Positions 34,230 to 46,050 are shown, counted from the first letter of the stretch. The stretch: 64,000 nt of DNA from Heligmosomoides polygyrus polygyrus (GCA_947396885.1 OX377204.1:41768139-41832138), one strand, 5' to 3'. The notes: a model not told the origin generated them from the sequence alone. Numbers and translations are program-made.

Positions 34230-34967
34230 GAACACACCTCAACTTTCTGCATCTGGTGCTGTCAAATGCCGACTGATCAAAGGTGAGGTGAATACGTTTG
34301 ATGTCGTTGACGCTACCATCAAGAATGACTGAAGTCGGGGAGCGAAAAATGAAAATGCCTAGAGCATGCACATACCGGGATTGTGCAATGACATTGCCAA
34401 ATTGTGCATTGTAGACGCGTCTGCAAACGTGGAGAGGGCATGCATGCCTCACCTTTCTAGTAAACTGCCCACGTCGAGCTTTCCCACTTTTCTTCCAGCT
34501 CCAGCTCCAGCTAAACTAACTAACTCCAAGCAAATAGCACTAGCTGCAGCTGAAGCAGTTCTTACAATGAGCTCTGTAGCGGAAGCTGCTCTCACATTGA
34601 GTTTTATAGCCCGACTAGGACGTCAGGACTAAAGTGTTGGTGTTTGTTTATGTGACGTTGCTTTAATGTGAAGGAAGCTAGCCTTTCTAACAGAAGTTAG
34701 CAAATCGAGCAGTGATTTGTCGCCTTGCTACAGAACTGAAGCAAGCGTGTCGTCTCTATACTATTTTGATGACGATGAAGCGCATGGCGCGATTTTGAAA
34801 TCACACAGCACATTACGCCTCTATTTTTCTTTCTTTCCATCCTAGCTCTGGTCTTAAAGGCAATAGCGTTATGGTCCTTTGATCTATACTCGTATGTTCG
34901 CCTGTACCAATTCTTCGACAAGTTGTAGTGTGTGTTTATTCATTTTCGGAATTTGGTAGAATCGTGT
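34230..34967. other. Intergenic, no supported gene
   Basis: An 88-codon plus-strand frame (34366-34632) is alanine- and proline-rich (FPTFLPAPAPAKLTN) with no known family. I see nothing else. Confidence 0.35.
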
Positions 34968-36141
34968 TAGTTGTCCGGAAAGTTCTCAGATTTTGAGTGC
35001 TTCACTTTGAACAACCATAACTTTCTCAAATCTTATCGGATTAAGTCGAGATAAGCACCTTTCGAATCAGCACCCTTTGCCAACGGGCCAGCTGTCGATA
35101 TATTCCATCAGCGAGAAAGTTAAATGGTCAAGATTCGACAAAATCCACGAAAGCTGTTTTGGCTTGGTACTGATTGGTGAAGCTTTTACCAGCGAGAAAG
35201 TTCTGAAAGTGTTTGGAAAGGTGGTAGTCGGTTGGTGAGAGGTCTGGAGAATACAGTGGGTGGGGCAGAACTTCATCCCTTAATTCGTTCAATTTTCGAA
35301 AAGTGAGTTGTGAAACGTGTGGGCGGACGTTATCGTGCGAAGGAGTCGGGCCTCTTTTGTTGACCAATGCTGGGTGAAGTTGACGCAATTCTCGGTGCAT
35401 GTCGCCGATTTCCTTACAGTAGGACTCTGCTGCGATCGCTTGGCCTGGTGCCAAAAAGTTGTGATGGATCACACCAGCCGCCGACCGCCACACAGCGACC
35501 ACTACCTTTTTTGGTGGAGGTTCGCCTTTGGAAATTCCTAGGGGGCACGTCACCGTCCAACCAGTGTCCGGAACGTCTCCTGTTAGCATACAGAATCCAC
35601 TTCTCATCACAAGTGATGATTCGATCCAAAAACAGAGCCAGTTTTGTTGCGCATAAACAGAGAAGAACAAATCTCGAAACGTGACAACTTTTGTCCCCCC
35701 CCCCCGTGAACTGTTTGGGATGGTTCAGCTTCCACCAGTTCCTTCAACTGACCGTCAAGGATTGCTCTAAGTCGACCGCTACGGGGTAATCTTCGAGGCT
35801 GACATCTCCGGTCCGAAATTCACTGAACCACTGGCGCACAGGCCATCTCCAACACTTCTAGGCCCCCACACCTGATTGATTTGTCGAGCTGTCTCGACTG
35901 CCGACTGTCCAAATTTGAAGTTAAAACAAAATATCGCCCGGAACTGCCACTTCGACAAGCCTCAACGGACCTTTCAAGAAGAGAGATATAAAACAACGTT
36001 GAAACACAAATTATTTAGTCAGATAGAGCGAAAAATTCTGTAGAGAAATAGCATTAATGCGCAGTGCAAGTTTAATTTTTACTTCATAAGAGACAAATGA
36101 AAACAGCAACGCAAAACGCTGAGAACTTTCCGGACAACCTA
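34968..36141 (-). mobile_element. Mariner element with both terminal repeats, broken transposase
   Basis: TA dinucleotides bound inverted ends TTGTCCGGAAAGTTCTCAG at both sides (left 34971, right end near 36137), giving a 1.17-kb element. On the minus strand the transposase shows a helix-turn-helix piece FGQSAVETARQINQVWG, the first catalytic block IITCDEKWILYANRRRSG, a frame change, then the second block SHDNVRPHVS and the third PLYSPDLSPTDYHL. All three aspartates are present. A C run at 35695-35706 and at least three frame changes inactivate it. Confidence 0.85.
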
Positions 36142-36654
36142 ATAGCATAAGTTACCCCATACACAATCATTCTAGTCCAAAATTTAAAGCTTGACGACTG
36201 TCTTGCGCAATTCTCGCACAAAATGAAATTTACATTATTTGCACCCACGCGCGTTCAAATTTCTCCAATTTCTCCATTCTTGGCTGCCATCAACGTTATT
36301 GCTCTTTAAGCAATGATTACATCTGTGGAGATACCCTGCATCTCTATTTAGCAAATGAATAGACAACATTTGAGGTCGATGGGCAAGAAGCTTACCCGTT
36401 CAAAGTGACAGGAGAAACAGTTCGCTAACATCAAAGAGCCTATTTTTCAGCAAAATAAGCTGTATCTTCTATAGATCTTGCGAGTATCATACGTCTTCGT
36501 TATCCTCATGCAGAACAACTAATAAGAATGCTTATAAGATGCCATAAATGCCATAAATGGAAGGTTCACGTTCAGAAAACTGAACAATGTGTAGAGCAAA
36601 TTTATTTTACGATACAAAACTGGAAGGAGGAGTGACACTCCTTTGAAGAAAAAC
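36142..36654. other. Intergenic, nothing recognised
   Basis: The sequence is AT-rich; no repeat family, tRNA or supported frame was seen. Confidence 0.4.
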
Positions 36655-36757
36655 CCGCTAAAAATTCTGTTAATCGTTAAATAGCATTTTGAAAAAACTC
36701 GTTAAACGCTACCCATTTAATCGTTGAGTCGTTAGTCTATAAATGTGCACTCGCGCT
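36655..36757 (-). repeat. Solo terminus of a hAT-like element (TTAACG type)
   Basis: Motifs CGTTAAA and TTAATCG repeat and the stretch closes AATGTGCACTCGCG. This matches the inverse of the left end of the element at 15720 (CAGGGGTGCACATTTAACGG). No partner end was found upstream. Confidence 0.5.
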
Positions 36758-36882
36758 TTGGCCTTGTTAGCATACGGTGTAGCGATGCCTTTGTAGCCTT
36801 TCCACCGCAATTTATTTCACATTTCACACCCATGTCCGGACCTTAGTTTGTTCTTTGAGGATCATTTTGAAACAAGTAGCCT

Positions 36883-37180
36883 TCAATAGCCCTGCTTTGG
36901 ATTACAGAAGTACACCCTGTCGACGACCCCTGAATTCCATAAATTCGAACAACCCGACATATCCGTTTCTCTCTCGGTGGAAGGAACATCAGATGGCATA
37001 AGTTTGCGCACCTGTTTAAAGAGCTTCTGGTTTCTAACGGTCAGAACAGGAAGGTCTTTCAAAGATTGATTGAGTTCTGCCTCTGGTACCTGATACCCAT
37101 GTGATCTGCGAGAACCTGTATATTATCCAGAGATATAGACCGCTCGCAATCAATTAATTGAGCTCTATAGCGCGAGGAGC
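36883..37180 (-). pseudogene. Unidentified protein-like reading, two frames
   Basis: On the minus strand one frame reads RAQLIDCERSISLDNIQVLA down to about 37090. A second frame then continues VPEAELNQSLKDLPVLTVRN and LFKQVRKLMPSDVPSTERET to a stop at 36883. The two could be joined by a frame change or a short intron. The content looks like protein but matches no family I know. Confidence 0.28.
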
Positions 37181-37609
37181 GGTGGCGATCTTCACCAGAG
37201 CTTGAAGGTTTGAATCACATTTCTTCGCGCACTGCGTGGACCAATTTCCCAAGCCTCCCTTCAATTTTCTTTTTAAACGCCTTCAGATACAAGTTCGCAG
37301 ACTGTCTAGTGAAGCACATATGCAACTAACATCGTCTCAGCAAAACCATGAGAGACAAGCCTCAAAGACAAAGCGAAACTGTGCTGAAACAGCAGAAGTC
37401 TAAAATATTATATGTTGTGCAAAAGAAATGCAGGTTGTTTTACCTCATTGATTTCAAAACTTTTTCAAAACAAACTTAGATTTTTTACAGGGTACTATGA
37501 CTTTTGGAAAGCTTATGCGCTTTCTAAATATGCATATGAAATTTAATTCAAGTTGTTATTGAAATAATAATTTGGCTATTCCTTCTGATCTCTAAACGCG
37601 ATTTACCTC

Positions 37610-37870
37610 TACGAGTCGAAAATGGGTCGAACTTCCGCCCAAACCGCTGGAAATATCTATAAACTATGGGGCCAGGGAAGTACCCACGAATGGCCAGTAC
37701 AACGTTGGTTCCAAAAGTATCGTGCCGACAGCACCATCCTCGGCGACGAACCACATGGCAGCCGTGGATCCATTGAAGACGTCAGTCCTCATGCGACACA
37801 GAGCGTGTAGTTAGTAGCCACTCGGGCTGACATGAAGCATATTCCCGATCTTCCGAAGCTACATTTTAGA
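37610..37870 (+). pseudogene. Mariner transposase N-terminal fragment
   Basis: The reading GRTSAQTAGNIYKLWGQGST and QRWFQKYRADSTILGDEPHG matches the helix-turn-helix and linker of mariner transposases. It stops at 37810, and no catalytic part or terminal repeats follow. An RTE fragment begins about 200 bases later. Confidence 0.7.
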
Positions 37871-38084
37871 AACGGTTTGATCTAATTTAACTTGTACAAC
37901 AAAATGGAAGTTTTCATTTCCTCTTCCTCAAAACAAAAACACTGATACCGACGAGGCTGAGGCAGACATCGTATCCTTGGTCAGACAGAGCTCCCTACTC
38001 AGCACATCACAGTACCTCGAGATCATTTCGCCGACTCGCAACCAAGATCTCATCCGTCAACGTGAAGAGAGGGAGCTTCGCCAA

Positions 38085-38455
38085 GGGGCTGCCATATCTA
38101 CAATGGAGCGAATGCTGGCCGACTTCGATCGTGTATGTGGGAAAGTTGGACTGCAGCTGAATCTTACGAAGATGATGTTCATGAGGAACGGACAAGTTTC
38201 TGATGCCCCATTCTCGCTCAACGGAACGAACATTTCCGATTGCCCCAGCTACGTAAATCTAGGTCGCGAAGTCAGAGCCGCTGGTGTTTAGGCCAAATCA
38301 AATATGGGAGGACCGGTCACGGAATGCGTTTTGCCGAAACGCTCGCTCCTTACCAACTACATTCCTTGGGTAGTCACAAAACACCAGGACGCCCACCATT
38401 ATTTCGCCTGTTCTCTTCTGTGAAATCGCTGAACGAAACGTATGACGCTTTTTGA
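38085..38455 (+). pseudogene. RTE-type LINE (family A) C-terminal fragment with internal deletion
   Basis: The first part reads TMERMLADFDRVCGKVGLQL and later MFMRNGQVSDAPFSLNGTNI and YVNLGRE, the region just after the YADD motif in the nematode RTE family whose endonuclease is labelled craniofacial-development-protein-2-like. From about 38300 the same strand reads HGMRFAETLAPYQLHSLG and ends KSLNETYDAF, the extreme C-terminus of the same family. Roughly 160 residues expected between them are missing, so this copy has an internal deletion at about 38285. Confidence 0.68.
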
Positions 38456-39097
38456 GTTGTTGCAGCCGCACAAAAGGAGGTTCGTTCTGTTCCCATTTCG
38501 GCGACATGTCAAAGACATTATTATAGCATATCTAACCACCTTTTATGACAGTTTTTTAAATGAAGACGGCACACTCATTTCTATACGTAACAGTAATGTT
38601 CGGTAGAACTGAGTAGCTTGGCGATCCAAGGCTTGGCATGGAAGGTGCCATTATTTTCCATCTATTTTAACGTTCAGAACGAGTTTTTTCTACCAAAAGC
38701 GAGAGTTTTTTATGATGGCGAGAAGTCCACTCTCCAAGCCCTTCACTGCCAAAAATGTCCACCTACGTCACTAGGTTTCTTCTAGGTCACTGTGTAGCGT
38801 GTCTGTCACTTCACAGTTCTACTTTCCCATCGTTTCAGCCACAGCAGAGTACTTGGCAGGGAATACACCTGTCTAGATAAACAGCTGAAAAGAAATGCTT
38901 AATTGTAAACAAAACGGATACTACATACAGACCACAAACTGAAGTGCGGGTTGTAGCGCAGCCGGACGAAGCACTTGCTGTCGAGTGCACCAGAATGGAG
39001 ATTATTGGTTTGGGCCCAATCCAGGCCAATCAAAGCTTTCATTCTTCAAGGGTCGTTCGCTTTTAAAACCCTGTCCAGAAAGGAAGAACACTGATGT
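38456..39097. other. Intergenic, nothing recognised
   Basis: No gene or repeat family was seen. The last 8 bases before the next element (39098-39105) are its target duplication. Confidence 0.4.
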
Positions 39098-40022
39098 GTC
39101 CACAGCAGGGGTGTGCGTAATTACGATTTACGATTTACGGTGATTTTTGGCAAATTTTTTACGATTTACGATTTACGACATTTTTGGTCGTAAATCGTAA
39201 ATTTTCGTAAATGTGATATTCGGTCTACGGATGAGAAACGTCCACATAACGTGGTACAATTCGGACTATGACGATGTACCCACTTTTGAAGACTTTCCTC
39301 ATAGCTCATTGCTATTTCCTACTTACTTTTTTATGTTCTGCTGTGGCGCTGTGACAGACAAACGCAGCATTGTGGGTAGGTCGCTCTAGTTAATTCCTAG
39401 CAGTGGAACTGGGCTGGCCTTTTTGCTGATCATTCTCTAGCAAAACATCTCACATTCGAGTGGCCTGAGTCCCAGTTTACAGAAAAACATGGCAATTCTC
39501 CTTGCACTGGAATGAAGACGATCACTTGCTGAACCATATTCTATGCTGCAACCACCGCCTAGTCAAATGTAACTTTTTCACCACTTGTTCACCACATAGA
39601 CGACTCTTTCCAATGCACACAAGCCATCAAGGAATGTTGGACTTGATTGGAGGCTGTGGAATAATTGCTAAACTGTTGGAAAGAGTAAAACAATCATGTT
39701 TCAATCTGATTATGACTGCACGTCACGATGCGGAGTGTATTCACATTTGAGGTGCATCTTAAGCAAAACGTCTGACATTTTCATGATAAAAGTGAAAAAG
39801 TTTGACACTTTTGGTCTCGTTTTCAGTGGTTTGATTGGGGCTGTTGTGTTCGCCCTATGCAATCCGTTCAGAATGGTAAAGACTGGGTAAAAGATACGAT
39901 AGCATTTGTTACAAAGGTAGTGGAGAGCAGGACTGGCGAATGCAAGCAGTCATTAATTAGTAGTGCACCATTTTGGAGTTTCCGAAATCTAACATGTGCA
40001 AGCAAACCTGCGAGCGAAATAT

Positions 40023-41293
40023 TAGGTTGGTGCATAAGTTCTCGGACATTTGATCCCTCCTGGATTGAAAGCGCATTTTCCCACCAAATTTCCCACATGT
40101 ATCAACGCGTAAATAATCGATCGATAGAGAAAGGAAAGGGCTACAAATCTGTTCCTAACATTTACTTCTGCGTTGTTGACGTCAGCTTATGGCTAAGCAA
40201 TTCATCCCAACTGAGACGCATATTCGGCACGTCATGTTATTCCTGCATCAATCTGGCCTCAATGCCAACGAATCGTATCGTCGCCTGAAGGATGTTTACA
40301 ACGAGAGTGCTCCTGCTCGAAGTACTGTGTACCAGTGGTTCTCGAAGTTTGCAGTTGGTGAATTCTCCGTTGAAGATAATGAACGAGAAGGGCGCCCGAT
40401 GACACTGGATTTGGATGGCCTCCGAAGTAGAGTGGAAGCGGACCCATACCAAACCACTCGCGAACTATCAGGCACTCTTGGTGTTAGTCACTCAATAGTC
40501 GTTCGAGGATTGAAGTCGATTGGCAAGGTGCAAAAATTGGGTCGCTGGGTACCTTACGACTTGACACAACATGACATGGATCGCAGAGCCGATGTCGCTC
40601 TGTCTCTCCTTACCCTCAGACGTACCCACCGATGGCTGGACAACTTTGTCACCGGGGATGAGAAGTGGATACTCTAGTCGAATTACAACCGGCGTGCACA
40701 GTGGGTTGACGCAACTGGAGAGGCAGAGGACGTTCCGAAACCCGACCTTCACGTGAAAAAGGTGATGCTATGCATTTGGTGGGGCGTTCTTGGCGTAGAA
40801 TACTGGGAGCTGCTGGGCGAAGGGATAACAGTGACGGCAGAGTTTTACGTCAACCAACTGAGGAAGTTGAGGGCCCACCTTCAAACCACACGACGAGAGC
40901 AAGTGAAGGTGTATTTTCAACACGACAACGCTAGACCGCATATTGCTAGAGCGACGGCGGCTGAGTTGGCGGACTAAGGATGGACCGTTCTTCCACATCC
41001 ACCTTACTCACCAGATCTCGCTCCTTCTGATTCTCATTTGTTTTCAAGTCTTCAACGCTATTTGGACGGCCAGCAATTTAGGAACCGAGAGGATGTCAAG
41101 GAGGCACTGCTTACGGTTTTCGAATCACAAGCGGCCACGTTTTGGAGAAAAGGCATCCATGACTTACCAGCACGTTGGCGAAAGACAATTGATGTGAAGG
41201 GAGGCTACTTCAAATGATTTGATATTGTTGTTCGTATGTTGTGATAATAAATATTTCATGCCCCACATGCCCGAGAACTTATGCACCAACCTA
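40023..41293 (+). mobile_element. Mariner element, near-intact, nested in the hAT-like element
   Basis: TA dinucleotides at 40023-40024 and 41292-41293 bound inverted ends GGTTGGTGCATAAGTTCTCG that differ at a single base (A/G) over about 28 bases. The 1.27-kb length and single central transposase frame are those of a full-length mariner. Confidence 0.92.
40189..41217 (+). pseudogene. Mariner transposase, full length with two nonsense codons
   Basis: Starting at MAKQFIPTETHIRHVMLFLH, one frame runs to the TGA at 41215 and is interrupted only by TAG at 40676-40678 and TAA at 40975-40977. It has the N-terminal helix-turn-helix region, the WVPYDL linker motif and all three catalytic blocks: VTGDEKWIL, QHDNARPHIA and HPPYSPDLAPSDSHLF, the DD34D arrangement. 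Its good state compared with the other mariners suggests that it is the youngest here. As written it cannot make a full protein. Confidence 0.9.
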
Positions 41294-42470
41294 ATAAATG
41301 CCGAAAGTAAGTTCCTGGTATCGTCGAACGACGATTTTTCATTCCAGAAGCTGTGGTTGCCTTCAAAAATAATAAAGGACAAAGCATGACGTTAACCAGT
41401 CCCTGTTTGAGATGTGCCATCCATTCCTTCTATCTCTGTGGAATATCGTAGCGGTCATTTGAGTGTGGATTTGCCTTATAGAATGAATTGCGGTTGCCGC
41501 CGATGTAGAGGTCAATGTTTTATCCTTCTCACCATCAGACAAATCAGGTATCAATTCACACCCAGCCGGTATGATATGGTATGCCCGTGGTTGGATCCTA
41601 ATCAAGAACTCCTATTCTGGAGCACGCGACAGCCATCCTCCTCCGACTTCTCTACCATGTGTTCCCCTATATGTTTAAAATGCACCTTGTGCGAATCAGT
41701 TAAACCACTTCCAATTCAAGCTGCACCTTGCTTCTCTACTTTACCCCTAAAGAATGCCACAAAAATATCTTCTTTTATAGTTTCAAGTCAAAAAGCCGAC
41801 TATGATGAGTGTCCAAAAATGTTATCATACTCTTTCAATCGTCATACAATTCCTTCCAGTCTGTTACAAAAATGCTGTTGGGTACAATTCAAAATGTGAG
41901 AAGGTGTGTCAACTTAGAACTTTAGGTGTGTCATACCATAAAATATTCCATGCGCTTACTCAGTTGGCCAGAGATCAAAAAAAAATTTTGGTTTTGGATG
42001 AAATGGTTTTTGCTGATTCATTCGGAGTTGTTGCGGTTGTTTCTACAAAGTCATAGTTTTATATGCAAGCCAATGGGTAGTAGAATGATAAACATTTTTG
42101 ATCGTCCAAGCCGAGTAAGCTTTTTATTCGGGCACCCTGTATAGGCGCCTTTTAAGACAGCGTTTTTGAACAAGCGGTTTATTATGGTCCTCCAAAAACT
42201 TGTCCAGCTCAATCTGAAAGGTGCTAGTTGATTTTAATGGCTTCCATCTTAACTAGAAAAGTGTACAGCTCAAGCTAAAAACATCTCAACAAAGTATAGC
42301 TTCGGTGAGGATTAACATAATAGAAAAAACAGGGAAATTAGATTCATTATAAGTCAGGCACCTCTTACCCTTTACGGTTTACGATTTACGATTTACGACG
42401 ATTTTTTCGTAATTGCGATTTACGATTTACGAAATTTCGGATTTTATTTACGCACACCCCTGGTCCACAG

Positions 42471-43264
42471 GCTTGTCAACGCAGGTCATTGAAAAGGCCA
42501 AATAAGCAATCAAACTGCCCTTACGATATTCTGTAGACGCAGTATGCGTGGTGCACCTCGAAAATAGATTTATTAACGCCGGTCTTCATCATTTTCTCCT
42601 AACATATCATCATGACATATCACATCGGCTCACACATGGATATATTATATTTCTGGTGTGAAAAATTTTACAGAAGTCTGAAAGAATAACATGCAGGCAG
42701 GAGAGTGTCCTATAGATCAGACAGAATGAATAAGAATTTCAACGCAGAAACCGGAAATTTTTGTGCAGATAGTGCACGACGTGCTGCTAAAAGTTTTCGC
42801 GCGGAATGAGGAAGGATCCCCATTCAGCGAAGCAGAAAACATCCTCAATAGAGTCTTGCAGTTCCCTTTCACTTGAAAGTTCTGCGCCTCCAGCAGAACT
42901 TTGTGTCACGAACTGCTGCTTGCCTTGGCAATTCCTTCTCAATTTACCGCCCAAATTTCGATCTGTTTATGACCTTGCTTTTTCGTTTGAAACCGCAAAG
43001 CATCGCGAGATGAAAACTAGGCGATTTTACCAAGATGAAAAGTTATATATTTCAGGAAACATCCCCAATGGGTTACGTATGCTTCAAGCTAGGGTCAACC
43101 TGGTGTCGAAGCTATTGCGTATGTTACTAGAGGAAGAACAGTCAAAAAAAGGCAGAAACAATAACAACAACAAGACAGTGGAAACTTTCACTCCAACCCA
43201 GAAACCAACAGATATTCAAGAGATGAGGGTAGAATAAAGGATTAGGGAGAGCGTTAATCCATCT
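42471..43264 (+). other. Unidentified 143-codon frame in otherwise empty sequence
   Basis: A plus-strand frame (42806-43237) reads MRKDPHSAKQKTSSIESCSS near its start and LQARVNLVSKLLRMLLEEEQ followed by an asparagine run. No domain was recognised. It could be a single-exon fragment or chance. Confidence 0.25.
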
Positions 43265-43480
43265 CTTTGTGCGATGCACCAGACATTATACTTTTACGGG
43301 GTGTTGCGGAAGCAATTGGAATGCGTATTTGACCTATGCATACAATGAGTTGTGGTGGCCACCTGTTCAACAAGTCAGTACTTCACCTTTACCAGACAAG
43401 CCTAAGAAGCATGAAACCGACCTCGGAGAAATGGAAGGCCTGGCTGGCCTTGGTGGAAAATCCAAACACGGAAGCTGGAG
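43265..43480 (+). repeat. Dispersed repeat R3, copy 2
   Basis: This matches the inverse of 31915-32105, including GCATACAATGAGTTG and the CTGGCTGGCCTTGG block. It is followed directly by the hairpin at 43485-43557. Confidence 0.45.
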
Positions 43481-43484
43481 TCGG

Positions 43485-43557
43485 GCACATGCGACACCCG
43501 GTAATTCCTCCAACAGCGCCGCCGCGCGTTGGAGGGAGTACCGGCGGTCGCATGTGC
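43485..43557. repeat. Imperfect 30-bp hairpin
   Basis: Arms GCACATGCGA and TCGCATGTGC continue inward through CCTCCAAC/GTTGGAGG with a few mismatches, around a GC-rich loop AGCGCCGCCGCGC. It abuts repeat R3. Confidence 0.7.
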
Positions 43558-45046
43558 GGTTTTCTCTAGAGATAGCAGTGCTAATTCAGAAAGAGCCACT
43601 ACAGCGATTCTCCACATGGATTATTCGATTGTTCGACAGGATGCTAAGGTCCTGAAACTACACGATTCCTGTGACAGCTCTCGGAAATCGGCGCAGAAAG
43701 GTGCACAGTCTAGATTGTCCCTTCCTTGCTCCGATCAGTCAGCGCGATCTTGACGAATCGTTTGGAAATGCATCTTAGACCTTACACTGCTCCAACGGAA
43801 TCATTTCGTGTGTATCTCTCACGATCCTGATCGGAGCTCTTGAGCGCACCCAATTGGTTCAAGGTCACCTGCATAGGGAGCAGTTGATCATTGATGGCGC
43901 TGCTTCCTTCTTGTTTTTGTTAGATGAAAAAAGAAGTCGCCTGTCAAAGAGAATTCAAGACGCCCGTACAAGATTTCTCCAGCAGCGCGAAATAAAAATA
44001 GTAATAATAATTCAGAAAGGTAAACCATTATGGTTTTTTGATGTGCAACACATGTTACTTATTATATTCAATACATGCAATACAATATTCAATACAAAAC
44101 GAACTCACTAGACTCTGAAGCCATTTGAAATCGTTTTTGACCTAGCATTGCAATCCAAATGAAACCGGTTTCAGGTCTCCGCATAACCAAATGGAGGATT
44201 TCGATAAGTCGGAATGCGAAGTAAATATCGAGTCTCCTTACCACCCTTATGGCTTCAGTTTTCACGATACCTGAGCCAAGTCTCGCTGTTGTGCTGGTCG
44301 ACTATGGATTCCGGAACGGCTTAGCATCCGGAGATGTTTGCCCCGAGCGATTTCTTCACATGTTCTCTTTTAGCATTCGCTTCCCCAAAGAGCGAACCCT
44401 ATGGTCTACCTGCTGAGCGCAAACATTTGCTCAGGCGACATCCTTGACTGAGGTCTGCTAGTGAAATAGAACCACACTTTCCATTGTTTTTTTTTTCTCT
44501 GCGCACAAGGAGCATTCATCCAATCGACTTCCTCCTTCTTTTTCAAGATAAGAGGTTTCTGACCACGACGGGAACGAGAGGATACCGAATGCCGGATCTT
44601 ATTCTTTATAAAATTTATAACTCTCTTTTCTCACATCTGCAGTGCAATTCCCTATCAGTTATACGACCTTTTCTAACCCGACCTCGATTCAGTTATCAAT
44701 CAAATGAGAACATGATAGACACCAGGTAATTTTTCACAAGCAGTCTGCTCGTCGCGACCAGTTTATTCTGGTGCAGACGATAAGGCTACGCCGCTCTGCA
44801 GACGGTTTCAGCGGCAATGGAAGGAGCACAGCAAAGTTTCCCTCGAAAACGGAAAAGGAAACCAATGAGGGTTACCGTAACGAACGATTCTAGCGGGCCG
44901 GGCGACATTAGACCTCGTAAAATGGCTCAGCCTTCAAAATTTTACGCATTTCTGGTATTAGTAGTACCTTCATCGTCCTGAAACTTCTGGTCTGATCTTC
45001 TATGCGCCATTCGTACGTATGTGCCTCTCTACCGGAGACAGAATTC
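43558..45046. other. Intergenic, no supported gene
   Basis: Plus-strand frames at 43854-44111 and 44484-44729 have no recognised family. A T run lies at about 44487-44495. Confidence 0.35.
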
Positions 45047-45475
45047 TTAAGAGATAGGGACGAGTGCTACTGAGAAGCTCGACAGATCCCGCCATGTGGT
45101 TGCCACCGCTGCCTTTTCAGCTGCTTCTCTCATTCGTCCACCACGTCTGATGTGTTTGTCGATCAGTTTCCTCGCCATTCCCGACTCGGTGCCGATTGTA
45201 CGTCGATTCATTCTTCTAATAAACTGTTTTTGTTGCTGTGTCCACTGCACGGTGAAGTGTCCCCAGGTGGATCCACGGTAATGCAGGGATATTAGGATAG
45301 AACATGACGCTAAGTGGCAATGAGAAAGGAATGTTTGGCAAAATACCAACATATTAAGTGGACCTGCAGCTGCAACTGAGCAACTGTTCGATAACAGCCA
45401 TGTGGACTTCAATTTTGAAATTTCAGATGACGACGGAGGCTTGGGAAAAGGAAACGAATGAAGGAGTTTGGACAA
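45047..45475 (-). CDS. Unidentified 142-codon frame
   Basis: This minus-strand open frame is basic in its second half, with WGHFTVQWTQQQKQFIRRMN and LIDKHIRRGGRMREAAEKAA. That part looks like real protein and may be an exon or a retroelement piece. The first half does not. No family was recognised, and it ends next to an RTE fragment on the other strand. Confidence 0.22.
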   Translation of the reverse strand: MSKLLHSFPFPKPPSSSEISKLKSTWLLSNSCSVAAAGPLNMLVFCQTFLSHCHLASCSILISLHYRGSTWGHFTVQWTQQQKQFIRRMNRRTIGTESGMARKLIDKHIRRGGRMREAAEKAAVATTWRDLSSFSVALVPIS

Positions 45476-45985
45476 GCCTGCTCTAAGTGGCGCTAGTTGA
45501 CTGAAGTGCTCTGCGACAAGAAGATGCCAAAGCGCTTAAAATCAAAGGTCTGTAGAACCGTAGTCCAGCCGGGCGCGATGTACGGTGCTGACACTGACCT
45601 GTGACGAAGGAAACGTAAAGCCGCCTCAGCGTTATGGAGAAGATGCAGCGCTGGACGGCTGGAGTCACGCGCATGGACCGCATTCGAAGCGATGCCATTC
45701 GAGAGAAGTTCGGTGTCGCCTCGATACCTGACAAGATGCGCGAAATTCGCCTGTGATGGTACGGCCACGTTCTGCGTGAGCGGGAGAATGCGTCCGAAAG
45801 ATGGCTTTTAACGTAGAAGAGTCCAGAACACGGCCTAGAGTGCGCGAGAAGCAGCGATGGGCTGATACGTTACATATGGACTTGTAAAGTAGCTGGTGGC
45901 CACCATGATTTAGCATTGGATCGGAGACGATGGCGCAGTGGCATCAGAAAAGCGGACCCCGCGATGAAGCGGGACAAACGCTTAA

Positions 45986-46024
<39 letters not shown>

Positions 46025-46050
46025 AGAAAGAAAAGAAATAAAGAAAGAAG
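45475..46050 (+). mobile_element. RTE-type LINE (family B), 5'-truncated tail copy
   Basis: Across broken frames the plus strand gives LTEVLCDKKMPKRLKSKVCR, MEKMQRWTAGVTRMDRIR and WYGHVLRE, the last quarter of the family B protein. The 3' end GCGGGACAAACGCTTAAG is followed by a long (AAG)n tail (45983-46050). The same tail type, in complement, closes the copy at 57028, so short AAG repeats are the 3' signature of this family. Confidence 0.75.

Larger units (their letters stand above)
39098..42470. mobile_element. hAT-like element with exact 8-bp target duplication, hosting a mariner
   Basis: The body is 39106-42462. It starts CAGGGGTGTGCGTAATTACG and ends TTACGCACACCCCTG, flanked on both sides by GTCCACAG (39098-39105 and 42463-42470). 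Each end has an array of TTACGATTTACGA motifs. The ends and duplication size are typical of hAT elements. Inside, a complete mariner lies at 40023-41293; without it the element is about 2.09 kb. The rest holds frames at 39502-39890 and 41414-41899 with no recognisable transposase, so the element is probably non-autonomous. Confidence 0.82.
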
